From the NCBI GenBank assembly GCA_028866575.1, contig JAGWHU010000006.1, positions 1 to 64,000 of the forward strand: 64,000 nt of DNA. The letters are read 5' to 3'. The position numbers were made by a program, and so were the translations under genes. This stretch comes from Candidatus Micrarchaeota archaeon. Lineage in GTDB: Archaea; Micrarchaeota; Micrarchaeia; Micrarchaeales; Micrarchaeaceae. The notes beneath the pieces were generated by a model that saw only the letters and a list, made by a program, of their open reading frames with translations, ran no database searches and was not told the DNA's origin. This document shows, one piece after another, positions 1 through 9,800 of the stretch (positions within the stretch are counted from its first letter, which is position 1; every line of letters starts with the position of its first letter).

Positions 1-190
1 TTTTGTCGAGAAGAACAAGTTTGGAGATGGTCTTAGGAGTAGACTGCTCCGTATGCAAAGAAAGGAGATGGTTGTAGTCGATATTGTGTACAATATTTAC
101 AGGTACATGAATCATTTTATTTTGTTTTGGAAGGATTTCTACACCGCCTCCTGTGCAAAATATATAAATATCTGGCAAAACATACCCTAG
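1..190 (+). CDS. C-terminal end of an unidentified protein (partial at window edge)
   Basis: An open frame (codons from base 2) runs in from the left edge and stops at TAG 188-190, giving 62 residues. The tail is basic and rich in aromatics (for example RYMNHFILFWKDFY), so it could be a membrane-associated C-terminus. I cannot assign a family. It matters for the next gene: the frame is open through the TTG at 127, so the downstream gene probably starts at the ATG at 202, after this stop. Confidence 0.5.
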   Translation, partial: FVEKNKFGDGLRSRLLRMQRKEMVVVDIVYNIYRYMNHFILFWKDFYTASCAKYINIWQNIP

Positions 191-201
191 ATGATGATAT
201 A

Positions 202-879
202 ATGCAAAAAACCGCGGTTCAACCGATATCAGAAGGCGAAAGGAGCGAATTTTTGTCAAAGTTTGAAAATACCTCAATGTATGCAAGGGCAGAGGTGGAA
301 AATACGCGCAAGATTGCGAAAAGATCCGACAGCAAAGGGATAAAAGACGGCCTGGAGCAGATGGAGAGGCTCACCGGCACGGAAGCTACGCGCAAGCTCA
401 TGCTTCTTGTAAAAGGCACGTTCTCGGAAACGGCAGCGCCTGCACAGAGCTACCATATATTCCACGGCGTCATAGACATCGCCAAGAATACCATAAAGGG
501 CAGCGGCGACATCGACGGGATAGAGAACCTGAAGTCGTTTATGGAAACCGTCGGGTTCGTTAAGCCCTCAAGGGAAAAGCAGGATATTGTCCACAGCGCG
601 GAAAGGGTAATAGACGAAGTATCAAGATCGGAGAGCTATGATGGCGCTTCAAACAAGGTCCTCGGGGCAATAACCAAGACCCTGGATGAATACCTGCTCA
701 ACGGAAAGGAATCGGAGGCAATAAAGATGATGTTACTGATGCCCGAGATAGCAAGGGCAGTAAAAGGGGACGCTACGGCCATAGGCGACGTGCTAGCGGC
801 ATTCAGCGGCAACAACAAGCGCGATCTGTACAAGAACGAATTGGTGCACATAGGCGTGGATCAATTGCGCTCAGGCTAG
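202..879 (+). CDS. Hypothetical helical protein
   Basis: A 225-residue protein of unknown function, predominantly alpha-helical by composition, with no signal peptide or membrane segment. I start it at ATG 202 rather than the in-frame TTG at 127, because the preceding gene ends at 190. Charged amphipathic stretches around the middle and C-terminal half look like a helical-repeat or all-alpha fold. It ends 4 bp inside the end of the convergent glycosyltransferase gene. No recognised catalytic motif; probably lineage-specific. Confidence 0.6.
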   Translation: MQKTAVQPISEGERSEFLSKFENTSMYARAEVENTRKIAKRSDSKGIKDGLEQMERLTGTEATRKLMLLVKGTFSETAAPAQSYHIFHGVIDIAKNTIKGSGDIDGIENLKSFMETVGFVKPSREKQDIVHSAERVIDEVSRSESYDGASNKVLGAITKTLDEYLLNGKESEAIKMMLLMPEIARAVKGDATAIGDVLAAFSGNNKRDLYKNELVHIGVDQLRSG

Positions 880-1580
880 CTCAGGGTGGATTTCAGCGTA
901 TTCCATACCTGCTTTATCCCGAGCTTCGATTCGCCATACTTCCTTTCATGGAAGGTGCCAAACGGCACCTCGTCAATCCTTGCATCTTTTCCTATTACCC
1001 TGAGCGTGTCAAGCAGCACCTTGTATCCGCTTCCCACATACTCGCTTCTGTTGTTTCTTATCAGCGTCTTGAACAATGCAGTCCTTATCCCGAAGAATCC
1101 TGACATCATGTCGCTGCATGTAGGCCTTCCCGCAAGCTTGAATGCGCTGTAAACGAAGGAATTCATGCACATTGATATGATCCTCCTCTGGATTCCCCAG
1201 TTCCTCACCGTCGTCCTTACCCCTATCACAAGGTCGTTGCCGTCAAGGGCCTTTGCTATCTCTCCGACTTTCTGGAAAGGGTGCTGTAAATCCCCGTCCA
1301 TGACCACTGTCTTTGCGGTATTCACGCGCGTTGCCGCATCTATAACGCTTGAGGTGAGCCCATGATCGCGATTCCCGCTCCTGTCGAGCAGCTTTATGTT
1401 GCTATTGCCCCTTGAAAGCCTTGTCACCGCTTCCTGCGTACCGTCACTTGAGCCGTCGTCTGCAACCATTATCCTGACATCTTTGTATCTCCTTGTTAGA
1501 AGGTCTATCAGCCTTGGTATGTTCTTGGCTTCGTTGAGGGTTGGTATTATGACAGTGAGATCAGAGAAATTCTTCTTCAT
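876..1580 (-). CDS. Family 2 glycosyltransferase, DPM1-like
   Basis: A 234-residue GT-A glycosyltransferase close to polyprenyl-phosphate mannosyltransferase (DPM1/DPMS). It would transfer a sugar from a nucleotide donor to a lipid phosphate on the cytoplasmic face for protein glycosylation. Visible motifs: the N-terminal strand IIPTLNEAKNI, the nucleotide-binding DDGSSDGT (residues 41-48), the metal-binding DGDLQHP (95-101) and a later RNWGIQRR segment like the acceptor-loop arginines of DPM1. There are no C-terminal membrane helices, so it is the short soluble form. The surface proteins downstream are rich in N-x-S/T sequons, which fits a glycosylation role. The exact donor sugar is not determinable. 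Confidence 0.85.
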   Translation of the reverse strand: MKKNFSDLTVIIPTLNEAKNIPRLIDLLTRRYKDVRIMVADDGSSDGTQEAVTRLSRGNSNIKLLDRSGNRDHGLTSSVIDAATRVNTAKTVVMDGDLQHPFQKVGEIAKALDGNDLVIGVRTTVRNWGIQRRIISMCMNSFVYSAFKLAGRPTCSDMMSGFFGIRTALFKTLIRNNRSEYVGSGYKVLLDTLRVIGKDARIDEVPFGTFHERKYGESKLGIKQVWNTLKSTLS

Positions 1581-1597
1581 CGAATCCGATTAGTATT

Positions 1598-2011
1598 TTA
1601 GTCCAGTTTTGAATTCTTTACCATTTTGTCGAGCAGCTCCTTCATCTTTGATATGTTCTTTGCGTCGTTGATTAGCCCCTTGTTCTCCTTGGAGACATGG
1701 CTGAACATGGCACTCCTCTCCTTCGTTGCAAGCTTTATCGCGTATAGCCCCTCCTTGATGTATGCGACGGTCAGGTTTATGTCTATCTTGCCCCTCCTCT
1801 GTATCTCCCCTGCAGGGGTTTCGCCCTCGGGGAGCGCCTCCTCGAACCTCTTGAGGTAATCCTGCCCGTTCAACTTCTCAAGCTCCTTTCGCGTAACAGT
1901 CCAGACAACGGAAAGGTGCACGCTCTCGCCGCCGCTGCTCTTGCTAAGCGTTATGCCGCTGCCAGAAAGCCTCCTTTCAAGCGCCTCCAGCGCATCCTTC
2001 TTTTTCTCCAT
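1598..2011 (-). CDS. Small hypothetical protein
   Basis: A 137-residue soluble protein of unknown function. The N-terminus is charged (MEKKKDALEALERRL); the middle has alternating hydrophobic beta-type segments; the C-terminus is a basic helix. It sits between the glycosyltransferase and the metallopeptidase on the same strand with short gaps (17 and 26 nt), so the three are probably co-transcribed. A GGTAGGTTGA stretch lies just upstream of the ATG and may be the ribosome binding site. No family recognised. Confidence 0.6.
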   Translation of the reverse strand: MEKKKDALEALERRLSGSGITLSKSSGGESVHLSVVWTVTRKELEKLNGQDYLKRFEEALPEGETPAGEIQRRGKIDINLTVAYIKEGLYAIKLATKERSAMFSHVSKENKGLINDAKNISKMKELLDKMVKNSKLD

Positions 2012-2037
2012 TCAACCTACCATTATGCATTTGCTTT

Positions 2038-3390
2038 TCATCTTATTATTTCTTTCAGGCTGCCTATGATCTTCCCGTCTGTGTCATTCTTTACCTCATG
2101 CGCCAGCTTTTCCACAAGGATGTGGTACGGCTGCGCGTCTATCAGCTCCTTCGTGGTCCTGTTCAGGTCGAAGCCGTTTGCCGCATAGAGCAGCGCAGGT
2201 ATCGCAATGCCCATTCCGTACTTGTTTGACTTGTCCCTGTCGTAATCCTTGGCCATGGCATTGTATAGGGAATCAGCAGGGTTCTTTGACCTGTCGCCAA
2301 GGGCTCCGTATATATTTTCAATCCATCCGCCAAGCTTTTCCATGCTTGCCCTGCTCTCCCCTTCCTTATGGTGGAAGAATGAGTTGGCGTACACGTCCAG
2401 GCTCTTCAGAAGGAAATCCTTGTTGAGGTATTCCTTTCCCAACCTGCTTGCTGAGTATACCTCCTGGAAGAAGCACGCGCTGCCTTCGGCTATCGTGCTG
2501 CTGATTATCCCGTAATTCTTGTAAACGCCCTCCCCTTCGGCGTTTGTCCCTGTCTCGTTCTTGCCGTCTTCGGAATAAGTCAGGTACGGCGCGTTCAGCT
2601 TCCTGTACTGGAGGCTGTGGGTGAGCTCGTGCACTATTGTCGTTGCAGTTGATACGCTGTTGAACGTTGCCGCGCTTATGAACACCTCGTCCTTGATTGG
2701 AAGGTAATGGCCGTATTTCTCCTCCTTCAGCGCTATTATCCTAGCTTCCGGCCTGCTTCCTGTGTATTTCTCGAAGAAGCTGTCGAACTCCTCGCGCCTT
2801 TTATATCCCATCATTATCACTTCGGCGCAACCAACTACCTCGTCCTTGCCGTAACGAGGGCTCATGAATATGCCATCCTTTCCATGGAAAGAAGAATTCC
2901 TGTAATTGCCGTCATAGACCATGGAGAATACGTTTCTTGATATGAGCTCCTCGCTGCCCGTTGCCTTCCGTATCGCGTTTGCCGATGTTTTTACCATTTC
3001 CACAAAATCCTTGTCGGAGAATATGTCGGAAAGGTTCCTGAACGTGCCTTCCATCGCGTTGCGCCTGAAGCCTATGTCCTTGATCTTCAATCGGTGGTGC
3101 TCTTCCATCTCCTTGGCCATGCGGTATATGGCGTATGATACTCCGTACATCGCATGGGGTATGTCATTGTAATTGTCCAGGGCCTTGACTGTCTTTCTCT
3201 TTGCGCCGCTGCTTATAATCCCTTCGCTGCGCAGTCCATCCATGTAATAGATGAGCTCCCTGTTTCCCTCCCTGCCTTCAAACCTGTCAGCAGTTCCGAG
3301 GCCGAGCTTCTGCAGCGCCCTCTTCCTGAGTGTGAGGCGCAGCTCCTCCTTTCCGGAATTTCCAATGCCCTTTTGGACCTCCTTTTCCAT
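2038..3390 (-). CDS. Zincin-like metallopeptidase family protein
   Basis: A 450-residue protein with the zinc-metallopeptidase signature HELTH (residues 254-258). A candidate third ligand follows in AEGSACFFQE (Glu302), a spacing and motif typical of gluzincins. The N-terminal 240 residues are helical and of unknown function; the C-terminal 150 residues are also helical. No signal peptide is visible, so it is probably cytoplasmic, which is unusual for proteins that might process surface substrates. A GTGAAGGG stretch before the ATG is a good ribosome binding site. Activity is inferred from the motif only; substrate unknown. Confidence 0.7.
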   Translation of the reverse strand: MEKEVQKGIGNSGKEELRLTLRKRALQKLGLGTADRFEGREGNRELIYYMDGLRSEGIISSGAKRKTVKALDNYNDIPHAMYGVSYAIYRMAKEMEEHHRLKIKDIGFRRNAMEGTFRNLSDIFSDKDFVEMVKTSANAIRKATGSEELISRNVFSMVYDGNYRNSSFHGKDGIFMSPRYGKDEVVGCAEVIMMGYKRREEFDSFFEKYTGSRPEARIIALKEEKYGHYLPIKDEVFISAATFNSVSTATTIVHELTHSLQYRKLNAPYLTYSEDGKNETGTNAEGEGVYKNYGIISSTIAEGSACFFQEVYSASRLGKEYLNKDFLLKSLDVYANSFFHHKEGESRASMEKLGGWIENIYGALGDRSKNPADSLYNAMAKDYDRDKSNKYGMGIAIPALLYAANGFDLNRTTKELIDAQPYHILVEKLAHEVKNDTDGKIIGSLKEIIR

Positions 3391-3461
3391 CCCTTCACTC
3401 TATAGCAGATAATCTGCTGTGCCAGTAATATTTATTCATTCTCTTTGGGGAAATGGGCTTG

Positions 3462-4706
3462 TCAGGGTATCTGCGCCGCTATTGCCGAAAGCGCCTCCTC
3501 GCCCGCACTTGGATCCCCTGCGCTCATGAGCACGACCTCGTCCTGCTTCACCCCCATTATCTCCTTTATGAACAGGTCCTGCTCCTTGTTTATCAGGCTC
3601 TTCTCGCTGTTGAAATATATGAGCGTATTGCGCCTCTCCTCGTTGAGCTGCCTTTTTACTGTGCCTATCGCCTTTTTGGACTCCCTGTCTATCTTTATCG
3701 CTAGGACCCTGCCTCCGGACCTTATTATGTTGTATATGGAAGGCGCATCGGTATTGACGAACGCGCTTGTAACGTCATGTATCGTCCTGTTGCTGGCAGT
3801 GCCCTTGGAGAGGTAAGTTCCACCCTTCCTGTCGAATTTCTGCATCAGCAGCCCTACGGATACGAGGACCGCTATCGCTATGTAATAGAAGTATATCCGC
3901 TCGCCGAGCATGATCCACGAGAAAAGGAAGGTTATGAACGGCGACAGGAAATACGCGTTTGTTACGAGCGTAGTCTTTATCATGCGCAGCGCCCCGTAGT
4001 ACATGAGGCCAACGAATACGTTGTATATCGCGCCTACGTAGAGTATCGCCAGCAGGGCGCTGGCATTTACGGGCTGGAAAGGCGCCTTTACCGCGAAGAA
4101 AAGCGCTGCGAAGAACACGAATGTCGCGAGGCTGAATATGAAAACAGCTATCTCCATGTCGAAGGAGTACTTCTTTATCGCAACGCTGACAAAGGCGGAT
4201 GAAAGCGCTATCAGCGCGACGAATCCTATGATAGCTGTGTTTGCGCCTCCCAATGCGGTTATGCTGCCACCTGTTATTGCTATGTAGAGGCCCGCAAAAC
4301 CTAGCAGCAAGGCGATTATCTGGAGCTTGCTCACGCGCTCCTTGAGTATTATCGGAAGGAATATGAGCATGAGGAGCGGCGATATCCTGTAAACGACAGT
4401 AGCAAGTGAGGAGCTTATGAATTTCTCGGAATAAGCAAGGCCGTATTCCAGCATTCCGTAATTGAGGAGCCCAAGGAAGGCTATAAATGCGAATTCCTTG
4501 ACGTTCCTCATGCTGCCGATGAGCCTGCCCGTTTTCCTCCTGAAGAGCACGAACATGAACGATACCGGTAGCGACACGAGGAACGTGAGCATGAGGTACT
4601 CGTATATGTTTATGTTCTGCGTCGCTATCTTGAGCATTACAGGTACAAGTGCGCCCAGCACCAGCGCAAGCACAAGATAAACGTTAGCCACATGCTTTAT
4701 CTTCAT
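3462..4706 (-). CDS. DMT/EamA-family transporter with extra C-terminal domain
   Basis: About 414 residues. Residues 1 to about 285 hold ten hydrophobic helices in the two-fold EamA arrangement of drug/metabolite transporters (inner membrane exporters of amino acids, nucleosides or drugs). The last roughly 130 residues are hydrophilic and contain IIRSGGRVLAIKIDRESKK and a charged helix, a soluble domain that ordinary DMT proteins lack. GTGGGGAAA precedes the ATG at 4706; an in-frame GTG at 4715 is an alternative start. A TATA-like CTTTAATAG lies upstream on the same strand. Substrate cannot be predicted. Confidence 0.8.
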   Translation of the reverse strand: MKIKHVANVYLVLALVLGALVPVMLKIATQNINIYEYLMLTFLVSLPVSFMFVLFRRKTGRLIGSMRNVKEFAFIAFLGLLNYGMLEYGLAYSEKFISSSLATVVYRISPLLMLIFLPIILKERVSKLQIIALLLGFAGLYIAITGGSITALGGANTAIIGFVALIALSSAFVSVAIKKYSFDMEIAVFIFSLATFVFFAALFFAVKAPFQPVNASALLAILYVGAIYNVFVGLMYYGALRMIKTTLVTNAYFLSPFITFLFSWIMLGERIYFYYIAIAVLVSVGLLMQKFDRKGGTYLSKGTASNRTIHDVTSAFVNTDAPSIYNIIRSGGRVLAIKIDRESKKAIGTVKRQLNEERRNTLIYFNSEKSLINKEQDLFIKEIMGVKQDEVVLMSAGDPSAGEEALSAIAAQIP

Positions 4707-4829
4707 TTTCCCCACTGCATTGTAATAGTAAGAATTGTCGCGAATGGCTATTAAAGGTTAACTTATTGTAAAAATTATTGGCAATTGTTTGTTGTTTTGA
4801 TACCCTATAAGGTTGGCAAATCACCGGCA

Positions 4830-4877
4830 GCAGCTAAAAGAAAAAAGAAAGAGAACGCAGCTGCACAATGCAGCTGC
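4830..4877 (-). terminator. Hairpin plus T-rich terminator
   Basis: Read on the minus strand after the stop of the repetitive secreted-protein gene, GCAGCTGC-ATTGT-GCAGCTGC forms an 8-bp stem. A long T-rich tract (plus-strand A-rich 4836-4856) follows. This resembles an intrinsic terminator and separates the gene from the transporter downstream. Confidence 0.6.
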
Positions 4878-4890
4878 AAGCAGAAAAAGT

Positions 4891-5385
4891 TCAGGCTATG
4901 CTAAGGCTTGCCTGTATGCTCGCAAATACCCTAGACAATTCTACTTCTATCTGTGCAATGATGCCGGCATTTGCACTGGCTTGTGCGTTGGCAGAGGTTT
5001 CCGCGCCTGACTGCGGGCTGGTGTTAGCGCTGTAGCCCGCATTCGCGCTCTGCTGTGCCATAGCCGTTGCATTTGCGTTTGCACCCCCATTCATGTTTCC
5101 ACCCAGGTCAACTACGGTGCCTGCAACCATTCCAACAGTGGAATTGCCCTGAATATCAGATGTGGCGTTTGCGTTTGCAGATTGCTGCGTTGCCGCAGAT
5201 GCATTCGCGCTCTGCTGCGATGCCGAATACGTAGCTGCATTCGCATGCGAGCCGGAACCAACGCTCATCTGCGTGTTGAGGTTTGTACCAAAGCTCAGCG
5301 TGGATGTTGCAAGAGCCATCGAAACGAAGGCTATCAGCACACCCAAGGCCGATATCGTTGCTATTTTCCCGTTCATGTTAACCAC
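4891..5385 (-). CDS. Small secreted Ala/Asn/Ser-rich repetitive protein
   Basis: A 164-residue protein with one N-terminal hydrophobic segment (residues about 8-28), a signal peptide or anchor. A low-complexity body follows, built on imperfect QQSANA units (QQSANAS, QQSANAN, QQSANAG, SANAQASANAG). There are no cysteines. The last 20 residues form a possible amphipathic helix (IAQIEVELSRVFASIQASLSIA is its region). The start GTG 5385 lies 25-26 nt from the centre of a TATA element (GGTATTTAAG region at 5405-5416), as expected for leaderless mRNA; ATG 5376 is the alternative. The repeat composition resembles structural surface polypeptides rather than an enzyme. Function unknown. Confidence 0.6.
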   Translation of the reverse strand: MVNMNGKIATISALGVLIAFVSMALATSTLSFGTNLNTQMSVGSGSHANAATYSASQQSANASAATQQSANANATSDIQGNSTVGMVAGTVVDLGGNMNGGANANATAMAQQSANAGYSANTSPQSGAETSANAQASANAGIIAQIEVELSRVFASIQASLSIA

Positions 5386-5404
5386 ACTAACATCTGGTCA
5401 TCAA

Positions 5405-5416
5405 GGCTTAAATACC
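5405..5416 (-). promoter_or_regulatory. TATA element for the repetitive secreted protein
   Basis: Minus-strand GGTATTTAAGCC centred near 5410 is about 25 nt from GTG 5385, the archaeal TATA-to-start distance for a leaderless transcript. Confidence 0.5.
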
Positions 5417-5599
5417 GTTATAAAATCTTTAGGTTTTCATTTCGGTTTTCAGAATGCAGTAAAGATCCAAATATGCGCAATTCTATTTACGTTTTTGCAG
5501 CACAAGCGCTCGGGAAAAAATGCGAAACTAAGAATGCCGAAGAAATAAGGAGTTTCAATTCTCATTAAATATCCTGAAATTATTGTCATTATGGTAAGC

Positions 5600-5609
5600 A
5601 TATTTAAAG
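5600..5609 (+). promoter_or_regulatory. TATA element, leaderless start of the Lrp-type regulator
   Basis: ATATTTAAAG is centred about 26 nt upstream of ATG 5630. It lies inside a longer reading frame that could start at 5591, which argues that the real start is 5630. Confidence 0.6.
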
Positions 5610-5629
5610 GTTCCCTGACAAGCAATACC

Positions 5630-6655
5630 ATGGATGGCGGGGGTATCAGGAGCGAGTTCAACGACAGGTACAGCGTAACCGCAAGGAAGATGGTCAGAAT
5701 AGTCTCTGCAAATTCAAGGGCAAAAATTACTGAAATAGCTAACATGCTCAAGATATCAAGGAGGACCGCGGCATTGAAACTCTCGGGCATGGAGAAGGAG
5801 CTCAAGATCCACTACATACTGGAACTGAATGAGGAGAAGCTGGGGCTAAACAGGCCTCACCTCATACTTGTGAAGTTCAAGGCAAAGCCAGATTATGCAA
5901 AGGTTGCGGCCCTTCTCAACAAGTCGCACATACCGCAGGTCGCCGCATCGGTAAAGGGCACGTACGACATGCTGATATATGCGAATGCGCTTTCGGGTAC
6001 GGAATACGCGCATTGGGACAAGAAGATGCAAACGCTGCTTGCGCCTTACAAGGTCGAATGGCACAGCTCAGAAGTAGTGCACAGGCAGCTTGGATTCTTC
6101 CCTCTCAGGAACGAGATAATAGAAAAGGCTAACATAAAGGAGAAGTACAAGAAGATACTGCGCATACTGAACAGCAACTCAAGGATAAGCTTCCAGGAGC
6201 TCGCGAAGGAATTGGACATGAACGTGAACACCGCGGTGTACAACTTCAACAACATAATGCGAATGGGCTACATAAAGTCGTTCACAATATCGATAGAGCC
6301 GCCGAAGAGCATATCATTCATGACGTTCTTCAGCAAGTACATACCTGCAGAGGGCTATGAGGATGCGTCCGCAAAGGCGAGGAAGGCATTCACCAGCGAC
6401 GACGAGAATTCGCTCATAAGCAGGTACATAATAACAGCGCCGCTAATAGGCAGCTACGACTTCTTCACCCTTGGTGCATTCGACAGCTTCAGCATAGGCT
6501 ACAGGGAGGACGTGCTTCATCACAAGGACCTGTTCAGGAAGTTCGGCATAACGATGCTTTACGGGGAGATAGACAGAATACTGATTGGAAGGCTCCCCAT
6601 AAGGAGCATGGACACGAAAAGCGAGTACAAGACCCTGGTATGGAGCACCGATTGA
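5630..6655 (+). CDS. Lrp/AsnC-type regulator with two tandem units
   Basis: About 341 residues with two successive winged-helix DNA-binding domains. The first covers about residues 10-60 (ITEIANMLKISRRTAALKL). The second covers about 165-215 (ISFQELAKELDMNVNTAVYNF). Each is followed by a beta/alpha region like the Lrp ligand/oligomerisation domain. Ordinary Lrp proteins have one such unit and about 150 residues, so this is a tandem or pseudo-dimeric form. It sits directly upstream of the giant surface-protein genes, with about 210 bp between, and is a candidate regulator of them. That link is inferred from position only. Confidence 0.75.
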   Translation: MDGGGIRSEFNDRYSVTARKMVRIVSANSRAKITEIANMLKISRRTAALKLSGMEKELKIHYILELNEEKLGLNRPHLILVKFKAKPDYAKVAALLNKSHIPQVAASVKGTYDMLIYANALSGTEYAHWDKKMQTLLAPYKVEWHSSEVVHRQLGFFPLRNEIIEKANIKEKYKKILRILNSNSRISFQELAKELDMNVNTAVYNFNNIMRMGYIKSFTISIEPPKSISFMTFFSKYIPAEGYEDASAKARKAFTSDDENSLISRYIITAPLIGSYDFFTLGAFDSFSIGYREDVLHHKDLFRKFGITMLYGEIDRILIGRLPIRSMDTKSEYKTLVWSTD

Positions 6656-6809
6656 TCGGTTTTGTGACTGCGTTTCTGCTTTTTATAAAAATAAGAATCA
6701 GAGGGAAAAACGGCACCACAAAACTTTTATTCCGCTAATCGCAAAAAAGCAAAACTTTAAATATTATATAGATTCCAAGTAGATACTGAAGTCTAGCGGT
6801 TTCGTACAC

Positions 6810-6822
6810 AGCTTTTTATATG
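6810..6822 (+). promoter_or_regulatory. Promoter block shared by the two giant surface genes (copy 1)
   Basis: AGCTTTTTATATG is present here and identically at 12876-12888, 57 nt and 74 nt before the respective start codons. It contains a TATA element. A TTTAAATATTATATAG stretch further upstream (about 6753-6770) may be a second TATA. Confidence 0.5.
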
Positions 6823-6866
6823 AGTGTTTGCGTTGCCGTCTGGAAGTCATATTTAGCGGGGGTAAA

Positions 6867-9800
6867 ATGAATAGTGTTAGGAGTTATTTGCTAATAATAG
6901 CGCTCGGTGCGCTTTTCCTTGTAGGATTTTCTCATGTTACAAATGCGCTTACTGCTCAACTGCAGGCCTGCGCAGGCTCAACTAGCTGCACGAATTTCGT
7001 AAGCACCAATTCTACAGCAAGCTGGTACATAGACCAAGGCCAGGCAATTAGCTTCAAAGGAATTGCTACAGGCGGAAGTAACGGGTGCTATGGCAATGCT
7101 ACAGAAAATTACGAGCAATGGAGCTCTTGCCCGCCAACAGGCGTCTACTATAACATTGGCAAATACTTCTTCACCTACACGATAGGTGGTCCACTGTCAT
7201 ACCCATCGGCTTATTGCCCAGGTGGTACATACTACTATAATGCATTTTGGGGATCTCCTTCAGTGAGTGGCAATCCAAACATCCCATGGTCGGATTCTCC
7301 GATGCCTGTATTTTATGCAAATAAAGACGGCAATACTGGAATCTCCTTCACCGCAGGTTATGGCGGCAGCTTAGTATCATGCTATACAACTAAGCCCGGG
7401 GAGATAACTCCTGTATCTTTTGATGTCTTTGATGCAAGCAATCCTGTAGGAGACGAATATGTATCCTATAATGTAATTATAAACCCGACACTTACGGCAC
7501 CTACCCTTACTGTATCCAATTCAGTTGTCGATGTTGGAACGCCGATATCATTTGATGTCAGTAATTGGATGAACGGGACATCTCCATACAAAGTTGAGAT
7601 TGCCCAGACCCAGCCAACAGGCACAGACTCATGCGGCTCTCTTGCTGGGGCGTCATTCAGCACCACTCAGTCTACAAATGCTTTGGTGACTTATTCTGTA
7701 CCTGGCTCGCAGATCAACACCCCCGGCACTTATTACTTCTGCGCTACTGTGACTGACAACTCATTGAGCCCTGAATCGAACACATCCACTCCTGTGAAGC
7801 TCGTGGTTAATCCGCCGCTTTCTGCATCGCTTAATGTTACCTCTTCAGTTACAATGGATGCGGGACAGACAATAACGCTTGTCGCAACACCTTCCGGTGG
7901 AAGCGGCAACTACATATATTCCTGGCAGCAGGGCAGCAGCACTGATTGCCCAGGTTTCGCGGGCCAGAATCCCGGTGATTCCAACACATTTGTGTATTCG
8001 CCGACTAGCCAATCAAGCAGCGTTTGCGGGATAGAGGTCAACGTAAATGACGGATTTAATACCGTCCAGGAAAGCACAGGCTCTATAACAATAAACAAAG
8101 TACTCAGCGCACCAACAGTATCTCCTTCGCCGGTAAACATGGACAACGGGCAGACAATGACCCTTTCTTCCAACACGCAGGGAGGGACAGGATCCTATGG
8201 CCTTTACCTATGGGGATCAAGCTGTACTGGCGTATCATTAAGTACTGTATCTACACCTGCTTTGACATTCACCCCAACCGGCACCGGAGCATGCACTGCT
8301 GAAATAGAGGTCAATGACACAGGCACATCCACAGGTGTGGGACTTTTCCCATTGCAGGAGTCCAATACATCGGCACTTGATTCAATTACCATCAACACGG
8401 TCCTTACGGCGCCTTCGCAGCCTACCGTAACAAACACCATAATGGACCAGGGTGAAGACACCATAATTACTGCAACATTGCCAAGCAGCGGAACGCCGCC
8501 ATACACATACAACTGGATGGTTTCAACCAATGGCGGAGGCAGTTTCTCTCCTGCAACTGCGCAGTGTGGAGCCACTGCAAGCGGAACCGCGCTTGCAGAC
8601 GAGCAGGTAAGCTGCACATTCAAGACAAATACCCTTACTGCACCGCTTGGCGGATACTATTTCGAGCTCAAGATAAATGACAGTACAACTGCAGGGGCAA
8701 CGCCGCCTGAAGTCAACACGTCGCCAAGGTCGACATTGATAACGCTAAACCAACCGCTAAAGCAACCATCTACTCCAACAGCGTCAAACTCTGTAATAGA
8801 CCAGGGCCAAACCACCGTAATATCAACTTCCATACCAAACCCAGAGCTTGGTTCAGGAGGATATTCATACCAGTGGGTATATTCGCTTAACGGCGGAGCA
8901 AACATGATAGCACCTGTCTCTCTTTGCATCGTAAACTCAAGCGCATCGGTATCGCAGGGAGCCGCACTCAAATGCGTGTTCAACACCAACGTGCTGTCGC
9001 AGGATGGCGTGTATGAATTCTCGCTTAAGCTGAACGACACAGTGGCAACGACACCAACGTCAATACTCACCTCGCCAGTGCAAGTGAATCTCTACAAGCT
9101 TCCGAAGATAACCATAGCACCGAGCAACACCCTCACGGATTCGCTGCAGACTGAAACATATACCATATCCGCAACAAATGGTGCGGGCCCGTTTGATGTT
9201 GAGCTCTTCAACATAACCGGCTCAAAGAATCAGAATGCGAACGTAATGGTGGCTTCCGGAGGGACAAATGAGGTAAGCTTTACCGTAGCATCGCCTGTGA
9301 ACGGCAATTCATTCACATTCAACGCTATTGCTACAGACAAGGGGACAATTAGCACGCCATTCGTATTCAGTTCATCGCCCAACACAATTTTCGTCAATAA
9401 AACGCTTACACAAGCATCCACGCCTACTGCAACAAACACCCTTGTGGACAAGGGCCAGATTACAGTGATTGCAAGCACTCTTCCGGCAACTGGCACATAT
9501 CCGTATTCGTACCAGTGGCTTGTTTCGTACAACGGCGGCTCGTATGCAGCTGCGTCTTCAACAGAATGCGCAACCCCATCGGGGGCAAGCCAGCCGAAAT
9601 TAACATCGGAATCATGCATATTCTCGACAAACCAGCTTACCCAAACTGGTTATTACGATTTCGAGCTGCAGATAACTGACAGCGCATCAACCGCTGCAAG
9701 CACGACATCCGCACCTGTAACAGTGCATGTGAACTCCACGCTTACGGCATCATCGTCTCCGCTCTCTGTGACCAACACTGTCATAGATCAGGGGCAGACA

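Noticed and set aside
4857-4877. GCAGCTGC repeat as a regulatory operator
   Set aside because: It is followed by a T-rich run on the strand of the upstream gene and fits a terminator better.
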